NCBI RefSeq assembly: GCF_018678075.1
Contig: NZ_JAHHIR010000097.1
Coordinates: 1-64,000, forward strand
From: Epibacterium ulvae
GTDB taxonomy: Bacteria; Pseudomonadota; Alphaproteobacteria; Rhodobacterales; Rhodobacteraceae
Length of the DNA: 64,000 nucleotides
Direction: 5' to 3'
Below the pieces are notes generated by a model. It was not told the DNA's origin. It ran no database searches and saw nothing but the letters and a program-made list of their open reading frames with translations. Position numbers and translations under genes: made by a program. Shown piece by piece: positions 1 through 8,778 of the stretch (positions are counted from its first letter, which is position 1; each line of letters begins with the position of its first letter).

Positions 1-11
1 GTTTTAGGGGC

Positions 12-152
12 TCAGGTCACATGAAAGACAGCGAAATACGCAGTGCTAACTGCCCTACGCAAATCGGCTTGCGGAATGTCTTCAACATTTTCTGGCAAGA
101 GTTTCTGCGCAGTTGATATCAGGCTTTCAGCCAGATGTTCGTCAGGCATGTA
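12..152 (-). pseudogene. HEPN-like protein, truncated early
   Basis: The C-terminal segment ADLRRAVSTAYFAVFH matches the conserved RRA-x-TAYYA-x-FH helix of HEPN-fold proteins (ribonuclease or antitoxin-partner families), from recalled family knowledge. The frame stops with TGA immediately after this helix, giving about 46 residues from the ATG at 152, whereas HEPN domains are usually above 100 residues and continue beyond this motif. The gene is therefore either broken by a nonsense or frameshift change, or resumes in another frame outside the window. A longer in-frame start at 248 would overlap the upstream gene by more than 100 bases and is less likely. Confidence 0.5.
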
Positions 153-429
153 CCCCGTGTCCAACAGACGGAGTAATGATGGGGAAGAAACGACGCCACG
201 TGTCGTTTTCGCCAGCAAGAAAGCGGCGGACTTTCCCGGTGAGGCCAAAGTAACTCTCCGCGAATTGAGTCGGATTTACTGCGGTGCTCACTACCAAGGT
301 AATCCGAATTTCGCGTGCCTCAGTATCAACAGTGACATCCTCAATGTGAACTTCTTCAATAAGGTCTTCCGGAAACGCAGCATGAACAACGGCTTCAATG
401 TCCGCGCGTACTCTCTCTGGAATTTGCAT
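142..429 (-). CDS. Hypothetical 95-aa protein, upstream partner of a HEPN-like ORF
   Basis: I do not recognise a family. The protein is acidic in its first half and ends with Phe/Arg-rich stretches (KVRRFL, WRRFFP), with no signal peptide or membrane segment. The start ATG has a GGAG ribosome site 8 bases upstream. Its stop overlaps the ATG of the next ORF (ATGCCTGA at about 152-145), so the two are probably translationally coupled. Such tight coupling to a HEPN-like protein suggests a toxin-antitoxin-like or nucleic-acid-binding pair, but no nucleotidyltransferase (MNT) motif is visible, so this is only inference. It lies where the rplW-rplB junction of the S10 operon would be expected. Confidence 0.55.
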   Translation of the reverse strand: MQIPERVRADIEAVVHAAFPEDLIEEVHIEDVTVDTEAREIRITLVVSTAVNPTQFAESYFGLTGKVRRFLAGENDTWRRFFPIITPSVGHGVHA

Positions 430-663
430 TTTGTGTCTCCCAATGCGAACACACTTACATGTTTGATGAGTTGCGCAAAGAAAATTTTGACTCTCTGGGA
501 CTCTATGTAGTATCGAAGCAGCCCTTTAACAATATATTACTGGAGTGCTCGCTTAAGAAGATTATTTGTTGACGTAATAGCACAAAAGTTGTTGTCTGGC
601 GGTCGGATGCCCGTCATCGCTTCCCCCCTCCTTTAGGCTTCAAAGGTGAAGACCAAATTAGGG

Positions 664-702
664 TTTTCACGAGAGTTAGGCTTTTTCCTAACGTCGTGAA
701 AA
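664..702. repeat. Strong inverted repeat upstream of a small ORF
   Basis: The arms are TTTTCACGA / TCGTGAAAA (664-672 with 694-702) and GTTAGG / CCTAAC (675-680 with 687-692), around a 6-base loop, with only a 2/1-base internal bulge. The hairpin ends two bases before the AGGAG ribosome site of the 715 ORF. It could be a terminator for upstream transcription, an RNA stability element or a switch acting on that ribosome site. Confidence 0.7.
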
Positions 703-714
703 AGGAGAAAGCCA

Positions 715-822
715 ATGACAAGTTGTTGTTGGCCGAAACCGGTACGCGTTCGTTCGTATCGCCGGTTTCGGCATGGGCGTTGGGAGACAGTGGTGTCCCA
801 TTGCCGGAGTTATCCGTCTTAA
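715..822 (+). CDS. Small basic Cys-containing ORF, 35 aa
   Basis: ATG at 715 sits 7 bases after an ideal AGGAG (703-707), and the frame runs to TAA at 820. The peptide begins MTSCCW, continues KPVRVRSYRRFRHGRWE and ends SHCRSYPS: very Arg-rich with three Cys, like a small RNA-binding or leader peptide. I have the impression that similar basic peptides occur in related bacteria but cannot verify it. A short hairpin (AGGCG / CGCCT, 822-837) with CTT follows the stop. It lies upstream of rplB behind the inverted repeat at 664-702. The function is unknown. Confidence 0.5.
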   Translation: MTSCCWPKPVRVRSYRRFRHGRWETVVSHCRSYPS

Positions 823-1180
823 GGCGCGGCCACGCCTCTTGACTGACCCATGATATGATGGCGGGCATCTATCAACGTCAGCTTAAGGACGCAACATACA
901 AATAGTTTAGTGTCTCGTTTTAGCCAATCACGAGTTGTTGCATCTCTGACTCACTCCCCCATTGCCACCTCCCACCACTTCCGCTATATCCCGCTCATTC
1001 TGTGGCCTCGGATTCGTTCCGGGGCCTCTGATATTTTGGAATCGGGGACCTTCGGGGCCCTAGACACTTGGTCACCTGAACCCGTCGCGCCACGATTTAA
1101 GCGCAGCAAGGCAGGGGGCTTTCACATAGCGGTATCCAGTTCTTCCCAGGGTATCGCACGCTAAACGGAAGACAGAAAGC
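823..1180. other. Intergenic leader of rplB, no gene seen
   Basis: About 360 bases hold no credible ORF. The stretch contains G/C-rich self-complementary runs (around 1015-1065) and ends in a GGAAG ribosome site before rplB. With the normal upstream S10 genes separated from rplB, this region may carry a promoter or leader RNA, but I see no convincing -35/-10 pair. Confidence 0.4.
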
Positions 1181-2023
1181 ATGGCACTCAAGTCGTATAA
1201 ACCGACTACGCCGGGCCAGCGTGGGCTGGTTCTGATCGACCGTTCGGAGCTTTGGAAAGGGCGTCCGGTTAAATCTCTCACTGAGGGTTTGACCAAATCG
1301 GGCGGCCGGAACAACACCGGACGGATCACTTCACGCCGCCGTGGCGGTGGCGCAAAGCGTCTCTACCGGATCGTTGACTTCAAACGGAACAAGTTTGATG
1401 TTGCCGCCACTGTTGAGCGCATCGAATATGACCCTAACCGGACTGCCTTCATCGCATTGGTGAAGTACGAAGACGGCGAGCAGGCGTATATCCTGGCTCC
1501 GCAACGTCTGGCAGTTGGTGACAAGGTCATCGCCTCCAGCAAGGCCGACATCAAGCCGGGCAACGCAATGCCGTTCTCGGGCATGCCAATCGGTACCATT
1601 GTTCACAACATCGAAATGAAACCGGGCAAAGGCGGCCAGATCGCCCGTGCAGCCGGTACCTACGCACAATTCGTAGGTCGTGACGGTGGCTACGCTCAGA
1701 TCCGTCTGAGCAGCGGTGAACTGCGCATGGTCCGTCAGGAATGCATGGCAACCGTTGGTGCGGTATCCAACCCCGACAACTCGAACCAAGACTACGGTAA
1801 AGCCGGTCGTATGCGCCACAAAGGCAAACGTCCCTCGGTTCGTGGTGTTGCGATGAACCCGATCGACCACCCTCACGGTGGTGGTGAAGGTCGTACTTCG
1901 GGTGGTCGTACTCCGGTTACACCCTGGGGTAAGGACACCAAAGGTAAGCGTACCCGTAACAAAAACAAAGCGTCGCAAAAGCTTATTATCCGCTCGCGTC
2001 ACGCCAAGAAGAAAGGGCGTTAA
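1181..2023 (+). CDS. rplB: 50S ribosomal protein L2
   Basis: L2 is a core 23S rRNA-binding protein near the peptidyl transferase centre. The length of 280 aa is normal. The hallmark [14 protein letters not shown] stretch is present, with His-Pro-His at residues 230-232, and the C-terminus is Lys/Arg-rich ([16 protein letters not shown]). ATG has a GGAAG site upstream. It heads the visible S10-type block, and rpsS starts 3 bases after its stop. rplC, rplD and rplW, usually directly upstream, are not in the roughly 1.2 kb visible before it. Confidence 0.98.
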   Translation: MALKSYKPTTPGQRGLVLIDRSELWKGRPVKSLTEGLTKSGGRNNTGRITSRRRGGGAKRLYRIVDFKRNKFDVAATVERIEYDPNRTAFIALVKYEDGEQAYILAPQRLAVGDKVIASSKADIKPGNAMPFSGMPIGTIVHNIEMKPGKGGQIARAAGTYAQFVGRDGGYAQIRLSSGELRMVRQECMATVGAVSNPDNSNQDYGKAGRMRHKGKRPSVRGVAMNPIDHPHGGGEGRTSGGRTPVTPWGKDTKGKRTRNKNKASQKLIIRSRHAKKKGR

Positions 2024-2026
2024 TCT

Positions 2027-2305
2027 ATGTCTCGCTCTGTTTGGAAGGGTCCTTTCGTTGACAGCTACGTCCTGAAAAAGGCCGAAGCTGCACGTGAATC
2101 GGGCCGCAATGAAGTGATCAAAATCTGGTCCCGTCGTTCCACCATCCTGCCCCAGTTCGTGGGTCTGACATTTGGTGTGTACAACGGTCAGAAGCACATC
2201 CCAGTCAACGTCTCGGAAGACATGATCGGTCAGAAGTTCGGTGAATATGCACCGACTCGTACCTATTACGGTCACGCAGCAGACAAAAAAGCGAAGCGGA
2301 AGTAA
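2027..2305 (+). CDS. rpsS: 30S ribosomal protein S19
   Basis: S19 binds the 16S rRNA head domain with S13. The 92 aa match the family length, beginning [11 protein letters not shown] and containing [15 protein letters not shown] and the [17 protein letters not shown] tail typical of the family. It lies between rplB and rplV with 3-base gaps on each side, so it is part of one polycistronic message. Confidence 0.98.
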   Translation: MSRSVWKGPFVDSYVLKKAEAARESGRNEVIKIWSRRSTILPQFVGLTFGVYNGQKHIPVNVSEDMIGQKFGEYAPTRTYYGHAADKKAKRK

Positions 2306-2308
2306 GTC

Positions 2309-2689
2309 ATGGGCAAGGAAAAGAACCCCCGCCGCGTGGCCGAAAACGAAGCAATGGCAAAACTGCGCATGCTTCGCACCAGCCCGCAAAAACTGAACCT
2401 GGTAGCCGCAATGATCCGTGGCAAGAAAGTTGAGAAGGCTTTGACCGACCTGACTTTCTCCAACAAACGGGTCGCACAGGACGTGAAGAAATGCCTTCAG
2501 TCCGCTATTGCGAATGCTGAAAACAACCACAACCTGGACGTTGACGAGCTGATCGTTGCCGAGGCCTATGTGGGTAAAAACCTGGTCATGAAGCGCGGTC
2601 GTCCGCGGGCTCGTGGTCGTTACGGTAAAATCCTAAAGCCGTTCTCGGAGCTCACCATCAAGGTGCGTCAAGTTGAGGAGCAAGCGTAA
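2309..2689 (+). CDS. rplV: 50S ribosomal protein L22
   Basis: L22 lines the peptide exit tunnel. The 126-aa protein shows [19 protein letters not shown] near the N-terminus and the conserved loop [15 protein letters not shown] near the C-terminus, which forms the tunnel hairpin. Its TAA stop shares one base with the ATG of rpsC (TAATG), so translation is coupled. Confidence 0.98.
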   Translation: MGKEKNPRRVAENEAMAKLRMLRTSPQKLNLVAAMIRGKKVEKALTDLTFSNKRVAQDVKKCLQSAIANAENNHNLDVDELIVAEAYVGKNLVMKRGRPRARGRYGKILKPFSELTIKVRQVEEQA

Positions 2690-3405
2690 TGGGACATAAA
2701 GTCAATCCGATCGGCATGCGCCTCCAGGTCAACCGCACCTGGGATAGCCGCTGGTACGCCAACACCAAGGATTACGGTGATCTTCTGCTGGAAGACATCA
2801 AGATCCGCGACTTCATCAAGGTCGAGTGCAAACAAGCTGGTGTTGCACGTGTGATCATCGAACGTCCGCACAAAAAGTGCCGCGTTACGATCAACACCGC
2901 ACGTCCGGGTGTTATCATTGGTAAGAAAGGTGCAGACATTGAAGTTCTGCGCAAGAAACTTGCCTCGATGACCGAATCTGAGCTGCACCTCAACATCGTT
3001 GAAGTGCGCAAGCCTGAGCTTGACGCGCAGCTGGTTGGCGAGTCCATCGCTCAGCAGCTGGAACGCCGTGTGTCTTTCCGTCGTGCGATGAAGCGCGCCG
3101 TACAGAACGCAATGCGTATGGGCGCCCTGGGTATCCGGGTGAACGTCGCTGGTCGTCTGGGTGGTGCTGAAATCGCGCGTACCGAATGGTACCGTGAAGG
3201 CCGCGTGCCGTTGCACACCCTGCGTGCAGACATCGATTACGCACACTCTGAAGCCATGACCCCCTATGGTATCATCGGGATCAAGACATGGATCTTCAAA
3301 GGCGAAATCATGGAGCACGATCCGCAGGCGCATGATCGTAAATCGCAAGAAGTCCAAGACGGCCCGGCACCTCGCGGTGCAGGCGGCAACCGTCGCGACC
3401 GCTAA
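2689..3405 (+). CDS. rpsC: 30S ribosomal protein S3
   Basis: S3 lies at the mRNA entry channel. The 238-aa protein starts [12 protein letters not shown], has a KH domain with the GVIIGKKG loop (about residues 74-81), and the C-terminal S3 domain with [21 protein letters not shown]. Start overlaps the rplV stop by one base. The tail is short and Gly/Arg-rich ([10 protein letters not shown]). Confidence 0.98.
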   Translation: MGHKVNPIGMRLQVNRTWDSRWYANTKDYGDLLLEDIKIRDFIKVECKQAGVARVIIERPHKKCRVTINTARPGVIIGKKGADIEVLRKKLASMTESELHLNIVEVRKPELDAQLVGESIAQQLERRVSFRRAMKRAVQNAMRMGALGIRVNVAGRLGGAEIARTEWYREGRVPLHTLRADIDYAHSEAMTPYGIIGIKTWIFKGEIMEHDPQAHDRKSQEVQDGPAPRGAGGNRRDR

Positions 3406-3417
3406 GGAGAAGATACA

Positions 3418-3831
3418 ATGCTTCAGCCAAAGCGTACAAAATTCCGCAAGATGCACAAAGGCCGGATCTCCGGTCTGGCAAAAGGCGGCTCTGATCTGAA
3501 CTTCGGCACATTCGGACTGAAAGCTCTTCAGCCCGAGCGTGTGACCGCGCGCCAGATCGAAGCTGCTCGTCGTGCGATGACCCGCCACATGAAACGTCAG
3601 GGTCGTGTTTGGATCCGTATCTTCCCAGATACTCCGGTTACGTCAAAACCAACCGAAGTGCGTATGGGTAAAGGTAAAGGTTCCGTCGACTATTGGGCGT
3701 GCAAGGTTAAACCTGGCCGCGTAATGTTCGAAATCGACGGTGTCGACGAAGACATCGCCCGCGAGGCCCTGCGCCTGGCAGCGATGAAACTGCCGATCAA
3801 AACCCGCGTTGTGGTTCGCGAAGACTGGTAA
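3418..3831 (+). CDS. rplP: 50S ribosomal protein L16
   Basis: L16 binds near the A-site tRNA elbow. The 137 aa are full length, starting [11 protein letters not shown] and including [17 protein letters not shown] and the RMGKGKG motif. The start has an AAGGAGA site. In a standard operon rpmC would follow directly; here a terminator at 3854-3887 and 4.4 kb of accessory genes intervene. Confidence 0.98.
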   Translation: MLQPKRTKFRKMHKGRISGLAKGGSDLNFGTFGLKALQPERVTARQIEAARRAMTRHMKRQGRVWIRIFPDTPVTSKPTEVRMGKGKGSVDYWACKVKPGRVMFEIDGVDEDIAREALRLAAMKLPIKTRVVVREDW

Positions 3832-3853
3832 TCCCAGCTTTTCGAGACAAGAT

Positions 3854-3887
3854 AAAAACCCCCGCAGAGCAATCTGCGGGGGTTTTC
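3854..3887. terminator. Bidirectional terminator between rplP and a convergent gene
   Basis: AAAAACCCCCGCAGA / TCTGCGGGGGTTTT is a long near-perfect stem with T-tracts on both strands. It ends the rplB-rplP transcript and the leftward gene at 3914-4390. Confidence 0.93.
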
Positions 3888-3913
3888 TTATGTTCAAACC
3901 GGTCTGTTCGGGA

Positions 3914-4390
3914 TCAGGGCAGGACCGCCGCGCCTGAGATCATATTGGTGTATTTCCCGGTGGCATTGACCCCGGAGTTAAAGGCACCGCCGCCGCTGGC
4001 CTTGTCCCACTTCCCGGTGCCGCCCTCGACCGTCCAGGTGCCGTGCATGCACCCATCCTGGCTCATCGCGCGAGCGCTCCAGCCCACAACAAGCGTGTCA
4101 CCGTCTTTATCCGCAAAATTGCACAGCCCATTGCCGGTTGGCTGGCCCGCATTGACCAAAACGGTGCCAACACAGGGGCCGGTGGCGCTGGCCATGGGGT
4201 TGTCGCCATTGCCGCCTGCGAAGCCGGTGTAATCCGTGTGGGCTTCGACGAGGGTCAGCGTCGGGCTGATCTCTGTCACTTTGGACAGGACATTGCCCAT
4301 GCCGATCCCTGTCACATCATGGGTTTCCGCCCAGGCTGATGTGCCTGTCAAAACGGCCAGAACTGCAAGGCCACGTGTTACTCCAAACAT
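3914..4390 (-). CDS. Secreted hypothetical protein, 158 aa
   Basis: The N-terminus MFGVTRGLAVLAVLTGTSAWA is a clear Sec signal peptide, probably cut after AWA. The mature part is Gly-rich with Cys in GPCVG, LCNF and GCMHG, followed by GTWTVEGGTGKWDKASGGGAF. That last pattern resembles repeated beta-strand barrels, but I cannot assign a family. ATG at 4390 is preferred over GTG at 4396 because GGGAG lies 6-7 bases ahead of it. It is convergent with rplP and downstream of the DUF2189 gene on the same strand. Confidence 0.7.
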   Translation of the reverse strand: MFGVTRGLAVLAVLTGTSAWAETHDVTGIGMGNVLSKVTEISPTLTLVEAHTDYTGFAGGNGDNPMASATGPCVGTVLVNAGQPTGNGLCNFADKDGDTLVVGWSARAMSQDGCMHGTWTVEGGTGKWDKASGGGAFNSGVNATGKYTNMISGAAVLP

Positions 4391-4444
4391 CGTCACTCCC
4401 CCTTTTTGAAAACGGCCACCTCCTCGTGGTTATTCGTAAAAGTA

Positions 4445-5278
4445 TCAGAAAACATCCTTGCCGTAGATTTCGGCTGCGGTCTGCGGGTGTTTGACGTGCC
4501 CATATGCGATCATATCATAAAGGTGCCAGGTCGCATGCCCCAGCAGCGGCAGGGTGATCAGCAGGCCAAAGAACCCTGGAAGCATCGACACAAAGGTCAG
4601 CACCGCAATGAACAGGCCCCAGGGCAGCATCACGCCAGGGTGGAGCTGCACATAGGTAAAGCTGGTGATCATCGCGGTGACAAAATCCACTTCTCGGTCC
4701 AACAACAGGGGCAGGGCGATCACAGTGATCATGTACAACAGCAGCGCAAAGGCCGCGCCGATCACCGTGCCAAAGGCGAGCATTTTGACCCCTTGCAGCG
4801 TCGCATAGACCTCGAGTGATGACGAGATATTGGTCATCGCGGCGTGCCCCAGAAACAGGGCAAAGACCATATGCGCCAGAAAGAACCAGAACAGGAACAT
4901 CACCACAATGATGGCGCACAGCGACGGCAGCTGGCGTTTGGACTGGCGTAAGGCCACGGTCAGGGTCTTGCCCATATCCATCGGCGCGCCACGGGCAAAG
5001 CGGCGGCTGACATCGTAAAACCCCACGGCGGCAAAGGGGGAAAACAGCGGGAACCCCACCACCGCTAGCACCAGCCAGTAGCTTTGACCGGTGGCGCGGG
5101 TGATCCAAACCAGGGTCCAGCCGATCAGCACGTAAATCCCAGCAATCGTCAGCGCAAACAAGGGCGCACGGGTCAAGTCGCGCCAGCCCCGCCGCATTGC
5201 CTCGCGCAGCAATGCGGTGGTCACGGGGGCGAGATCGGGGGCGCCAAGTTCTGGCGCGCGTTCGTTGTGTTGTTGCAT
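4445..5278 (-). CDS. DUF2189 family integral membrane protein
   Basis: The 277-aa protein has about six hydrophobic segments (near residues 40-60, 68-90, 115-145, 165-190, 215-235 and 238-262). It also has the family-typical C-terminal stretch MLPGFFGLLITLPLLGHATW. DUF2189 proteins are inner-membrane proteins of unknown function, common in alphaproteobacteria. The start has a strong GGAGGAGG site. It is divergent from the oxygenase gene at 5434. Confidence 0.8.
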   Translation of the reverse strand: MQQHNERAPELGAPDLAPVTTALLREAMRRGWRDLTRAPLFALTIAGIYVLIGWTLVWITRATGQSYWLVLAVVGFPLFSPFAAVGFYDVSRRFARGAPMDMGKTLTVALRQSKRQLPSLCAIIVVMFLFWFFLAHMVFALFLGHAAMTNISSSLEVYATLQGVKMLAFGTVIGAAFALLLYMITVIALPLLLDREVDFVTAMITSFTYVQLHPGVMLPWGLFIAVLTFVSMLPGFFGLLITLPLLGHATWHLYDMIAYGHVKHPQTAAEIYGKDVF

Positions 5279-5433
5279 CGCCGTTTCCTCCTCCTCAAGA
5301 GAGACAGCGCGCGTTTCCCGCGTCTAGCGTATCATGGATCGTCGCGCTGTCGACGGCTTGGGGGCTTTTATGCAGGCGGATTGCATGTTTAACGCCTCTC
5401 GCCAGTTGGGAAGTGGTGCGATATGAGAGGGAC

Positions 5434-6054
5434 ATGGCACAGATCGATTCCCTCTTCGTCACCCGGTTTTACCGCGCAGCCCTCTCGGAACATGGTCCCA
5501 CCGTTGACCCGGCCGAGATGGAAAATTCATGCCTTGTCATCGCGGGCGATGATGAGGCCGGCCAGGATTGGTGCGAGGAAAACGGCTATCCCGGATATAC
5601 GTCCTATGCGTCGCTGACGGACCTGCCTTGGCGGTTCCCGATCTTTAAGGATCTGGTCACATCGCTGGATGCCCATGTCGCGGCCTTTGCCGAGGATCTG
5701 GAGCTGAACCTGGATGGGCGCGCCTTGGTTCTGGAGGATCTGTGGATCAATATCCTGCCCGAAGGCGGCACCCACGCCAGCCACATTCACCCGCATTCGG
5801 TGATTTCGGGCACCACCTATGTGGCGATGCCCGATGGGGCGTCGGCGCTCAAACTCGAAGATCCGCGCCACGCGATGATGATGGCACATCCCCCCCGGAT
5901 CAAAGACGCCCGCCAAGAGCTGCGCAGCTTTGTCTACCAGACGCCAAAGGTCGGCGATGTGCTGCTGTGGGAGAGCTTCATCCGCCACGAAGTGCCGCTG
6001 AACATGTCCGAAGAAGAGCGGATCTCAGTCTCGTTTAATTATCGCTGGGAGTAA
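5434..6054 (+). CDS. Putative 2-oxoglutarate/Fe(II) oxygenase, TIGR02466-like
   Basis: The 206-aa protein carries HASHIHPHSVISGTTYV (His117/119/121), a distal His185 in FIRHEVPLN and Arg196 in EERISVSFNYRWE. This is the order expected for a jelly-roll dioxygenase with iron and 2OG ligands. The family is usually annotated as putative 2OG-Fe(II) oxygenase with unknown substrate. The ATG at 5434 has GAGAGGG just upstream; a longer frame from 5197 lacks such support. It sits among accessory genes between rplP and rpmC. Confidence 0.75.
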   Translation: MAQIDSLFVTRFYRAALSEHGPTVDPAEMENSCLVIAGDDEAGQDWCEENGYPGYTSYASLTDLPWRFPIFKDLVTSLDAHVAAFAEDLELNLDGRALVLEDLWINILPEGGTHASHIHPHSVISGTTYVAMPDGASALKLEDPRHAMMMAHPPRIKDARQELRSFVYQTPKVGDVLLWESFIRHEVPLNMSEEERISVSFNYRWE

Positions 6055-6175
6055 GCGGTTCCTTAGATGTGATTGTATCAAAACGCCAAAGGCGCGCGTT
6101 TTCGGCCACGGATTCAGGAAATTTTTGTAAGTCTATGATACCAAAGACTCTTTGGTTTAGAGATAAGGCGTTGAC

Positions 6176-6799
6176 ATGTTGCATGACAAACCGACGGTCG
6201 CTGCGGATCCACAAGTCCTCCAATCGCTGCGGGCGGTGGAGGCCATGTTGTCGCGCCCGTACTGCTTTGTTCATATTAACAAGTGTGGAGGGACATCTGT
6301 CTCGTCGGCGCTTGGCTTGACGAAGTCCCATGCTTCAGTCAAGCAAATGACTAAATTGTTCGGACCAGGTTTTCTAACCGCCAAACGCGCATTCTCGATC
6401 GTTCGTCGACCTTACGAACGTGTGTGCTCGCTGTACCGATACAGTGAGGAGAATAATTACATTGAGCCAGGCAGATGCGCTGCTGGTCTAAATGAATGGA
6501 TTTATAGCAGTTTCAAAACGCCGCGTTCCGAGAACGATGTTTGGTATCAACCAGCTTGTGATTGGTTGGTTGACGACAATGGTGAGACGCCTGTTAAGTT
6601 GATCGTCCGGTTGGAGGAAATCGACAAGGATTGGCACAAAATTCAGAAATTCACTGGTTGTGACGCACCGTTGCCTCGAAAAAACACGACAATTGCAAAG
6701 GCGCATAACTCGGTCAGTGCTTTGAGTGATGAAAACAAAGCGATCATCGAATCCTATTTTGAAATAGATTTTGCGGCTCTGGGATACGATCGGATTTAA
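6176..6799 (+). CDS. Sulfotransferase family 2-like protein
   Basis: Two PAPS-binding signatures are visible: FVHINKCGGTSV (5'-phosphosulfate loop) and AFSIVRRPYERVCSLYRY (3'-phosphate loop), the arrangement of Sulfotransfer_2 proteins that sulfate carbohydrates. The length of 207 aa is at the short end. Base composition is more AT-rich than the flanking ribosomal genes, suggesting acquisition. It is separate from the main polysaccharide island but could act on the same polymer; the substrate cannot be read from sequence. Confidence 0.75.
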   Translation: MLHDKPTVAADPQVLQSLRAVEAMLSRPYCFVHINKCGGTSVSSALGLTKSHASVKQMTKLFGPGFLTAKRAFSIVRRPYERVCSLYRYSEENNYIEPGRCAAGLNEWIYSSFKTPRSENDVWYQPACDWLVDDNGETPVKLIVRLEEIDKDWHKIQKFTGCDAPLPRKNTTIAKAHNSVSALSDENKAIIESYFEIDFAALGYDRI

Positions 6800-6970
6800 C
6801 CGGTCAGCAAACCGGCAAAGCGTCACTTGGAACCATCGAGGAATGGCTTTTGCCCAGTTGCGCCGGATTTCGGTGTGTCATCGTTCGGTCGAGGGCTTAT
6901 GGAGCCCAGCATATTGCGCCAACACCCGGTTACCCAACGACTCGAACTGTTATGCGCCACGCGTTTGTGA

Positions 6971-7300
6971 TCATACAGCCAGAACCCGGATCGTCAGCGG
7001 CGCACCACCTTCAAGGATTGCGAGCAGGAGATCGATGTTTGGATGCGCACCGGGGCGGTTTTTGGCGTCCTCGGTATGTTCTGCAAACACATCTAGCCCA
7101 TGGTCGGCGGCCTCAGCATCCAACGCATCAAAGCTTTGCGCGAGGTATTGATACACCGCCAGGGATCCTTGCTTGCCGGGCATGTTCTCAATCGTGGCCA
7201 CAACAGCCTCACTTGCATCCAGCAGCTCGATCCGGGTCAGGCCGTCGATGGCGGGCAGGAGGGCGAGATTGTCTTTGAATGCGGCGGTGGGCTGGATCAT
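6971..7300 (-). CDS. DUF2322-like protein, 109 aa
   Basis: From ATG 7300 (AAAGGA site 7-8 bases upstream) the protein reads MIQPTAAFKDNLALLPAIDG, with AVVATIENMPGKQGSLAVYQ and a C-terminal GAHPNIDLLLAI. I recall this pattern as DUF2322, a small cytosolic family of unknown role. There is no signal peptide. The longer frame to 7378 adds a low-complexity leader and is not preferred. Confidence 0.6.
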   Translation of the reverse strand: MIQPTAAFKDNLALLPAIDGLTRIELLDASEAVVATIENMPGKQGSLAVYQYLAQSFDALDAEAADHGLDVFAEHTEDAKNRPGAHPNIDLLLAILEGGAPLTIRVLAV

Positions 7301-7432
7301 GGTCTTGTCCTTTGATGGGTGGTCCGTGTACTGGCTCGCTTGCTGTGGTACCTTCCAAGATTGCTGGGAACCACTCAAAAGCTGACAAGGATATTAAGTT
7401 GGAGTTACGCTCTGCGCCGTTGCGCGGTCAGT

Positions 7433-7813
7433 TTAGTCCAGGTAGCGGCATGTTTTTTCACCATTGCCCACACCCAGTTCTCTCTCCCATTTGCGGCAAC
7501 GAGCCATCGAGAGCACCTGTGCAGCTTCCAAGCTGACGTTCCAAGCATAGCCGCAGCCAAATATTCCTGTAATGGTATTATCTTTGCGTCCGGCAAAAAC
7601 AAAGTGGTAAGGCTCGTACTTTCCACTGCGCTTCATCCTTCGCAGTTCTTTTCTGGCCTTCGTGCATGTAGCCGCATTGTTCGCTGTCTTTTCGTCAAAG
7701 CGTTTGCGAATTTCCTTTTCAAGATCCAGTAGGTGCTGTTGGGCACTGCCCGGTGAGCAAATGCTCACTGCTAAAATCGACAATACGAAAAATCGAATAA
7801 GTTTTGATGTCAT
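7433..7813 (-). CDS. Secreted hypothetical protein, 126 aa
   Basis: MTSKLIRFFVLSILAVSICSPGSAQQ is a signal peptide ending at GSA/QQ. The mature part is charged (LEKEIRKRF) with Cys residues in ATCTKAR, GCGYAWNV, ARCRKW and TCRYLD that could form disulfides. I know no family. The ATG has an AGGGA site. It is encoded on the minus strand upstream of the DUF2322 gene. Confidence 0.6.
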   Translation of the reverse strand: MTSKLIRFFVLSILAVSICSPGSAQQHLLDLEKEIRKRFDEKTANNAATCTKARKELRRMKRSGKYEPYHFVFAGRKDNTITGIFGCGYAWNVSLEAAQVLSMARCRKWERELGVGNGEKTCRYLD

Positions 7814-8234
7814 GTTAAATCCCTAAATAGCTGCCCACAAAGTTAATCCATTCGAACGCTCAGATGTCCGTGTCAAATCACCGAGGGCAACATCTCAATC
7901 TTGGTGTCTGTCCCCCGCAGCATGAAGTGTCCTGCGCCCAAACCAAAAGGTTTCTTTCTTTTACACATTCTGTAAGCGTCGGTAGAGCACAGCCAACGGA
8001 GATACAGAAGGGCATGTATAGAGGCCTGACAGTCTCCAACTTTCCCTTGCCTCCACCCCCGCAAACCCCTATAGGAACACATCGCTCTTGAGGTTCGCCA
8101 TGCGAATCTCTTTGGGCGATATATTTTTTCGGGGCTAACCCTTTGGGGTAAAACCGAGATTTACATAACCCACCAGGGTCAAGAGTTACCCGCCACAAGG
8201 GGCTCTCTGGTGCCAAGGAAAGGAACGAAAGGCG
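7814..8234. other. Leader region of the rpmC block, no gene seen
   Basis: This 421-base stretch separates the accessory block from rpmC. It contains a 9-bp hairpin (GAGGTTCGC / GCGAATCTC, 8090-8110) followed by TTT, which could be a weak terminator or leader structure. A further C/G-rich fold lies near 8130-8215. It must hold, or be crossed by, transcription for rpmC-rpmD because rplP is terminated. I cannot identify a promoter. Confidence 0.4.
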
Positions 8235-8435
8235 ATGAACGCCAAGGATCTTCGCGACAAGACCGTGGATGAGCTCCGCGATCTGCTCGCTTCTTACAAA
8301 AAAGAGAGCTTCAACCTGCGCTTTCAGCAGGCAACCGGTCAGTTGGAAAACACTTCGGGTATTCGTGCGGCACGCCGCAACGCCGCCCGTGTGAACACCA
8401 TCCTGAACGAAAAAGCTGCTCAGGCAGCTGAATAA
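8235..8435 (+). CDS. rpmC: 50S ribosomal protein L29
   Basis: The 66-aa protein starts [18 protein letters not shown] and contains the L29 signature [20 protein letters not shown]29 binds 23S rRNA next to the tunnel exit, where SRP and trigger factor dock. A GAAAGG site precedes the ATG. It is the first gene of the spc-type block here, not joined to rplP. Confidence 0.97.
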   Translation: MNAKDLRDKTVDELRDLLASYKKESFNLRFQQATGQLENTSGIRAARRNAARVNTILNEKAAQAAE

Positions 8436-8447
8436 GGAGCCCTCGAG

Positions 8448-8678
8448 ATGCCCAAACGTATCCTGCAAGGCGTCGTGACCTCCGACGCAAACGCTCAAAC
8501 CGTAACAGTTTCGGTTGAACGTCGCTTCACGCACCCCGTTCTGAAGAAAACCATCCGTAAGTCCAAAAAATACCGGGCCCACGATGAGCAGAACTCATTC
8601 AAGGTTGGCGACAAAGTCCGCATCATCGAATGCGCACCTAAGTCGAAAACGAAACGCTGGGAAGTTCTGGAAGCCTAA
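8448..8678 (+). CDS. rpsQ: 30S ribosomal protein S17
   Basis: The 76 aa start [19 protein letters not shown]. The OB-fold S17 motif [15 protein letters not shown] is followed by [13 protein letters not shown]17 is a primary 16S rRNA binder. It follows rpmC by 12 bases; a hairpin without T-tract (8679-8698) overlaps the stop region before rplN. Confidence 0.97.
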   Translation: MPKRILQGVVTSDANAQTVTVSVERRFTHPVLKKTIRKSKKYRAHDEQNSFKVGDKVRIIECAPKSKTKRWEVLEA

Positions 8679-8698
8679 GAGCCTGATAATTCAGGCTC
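8679..8698 (+). repeat. Perfect hairpin between rpsQ and rplN
   Basis: GAGCCTGA / TCAGGCTC pair perfectly around a TAAT loop just after the rpsQ stop codon. No U-run follows, so it is more likely an mRNA-stability or processing element than a terminator. Confidence 0.6.
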
Positions 8699-8778
8699 CT
8701 GGCGACTAGACTTAACAGTCAGTCGAAACCCTGGGGACCACAGCACGCATCGCTGCCCCAAAGGTCGGGAGAAACCAC

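Noticed and set aside
1331-2530. 399-codon open frame on the minus strand opposite rplB-rpsS-rplV
   Set aside because: It is antisense to three certain ribosomal genes and results from their codon bias; no ribosome site or family motif.
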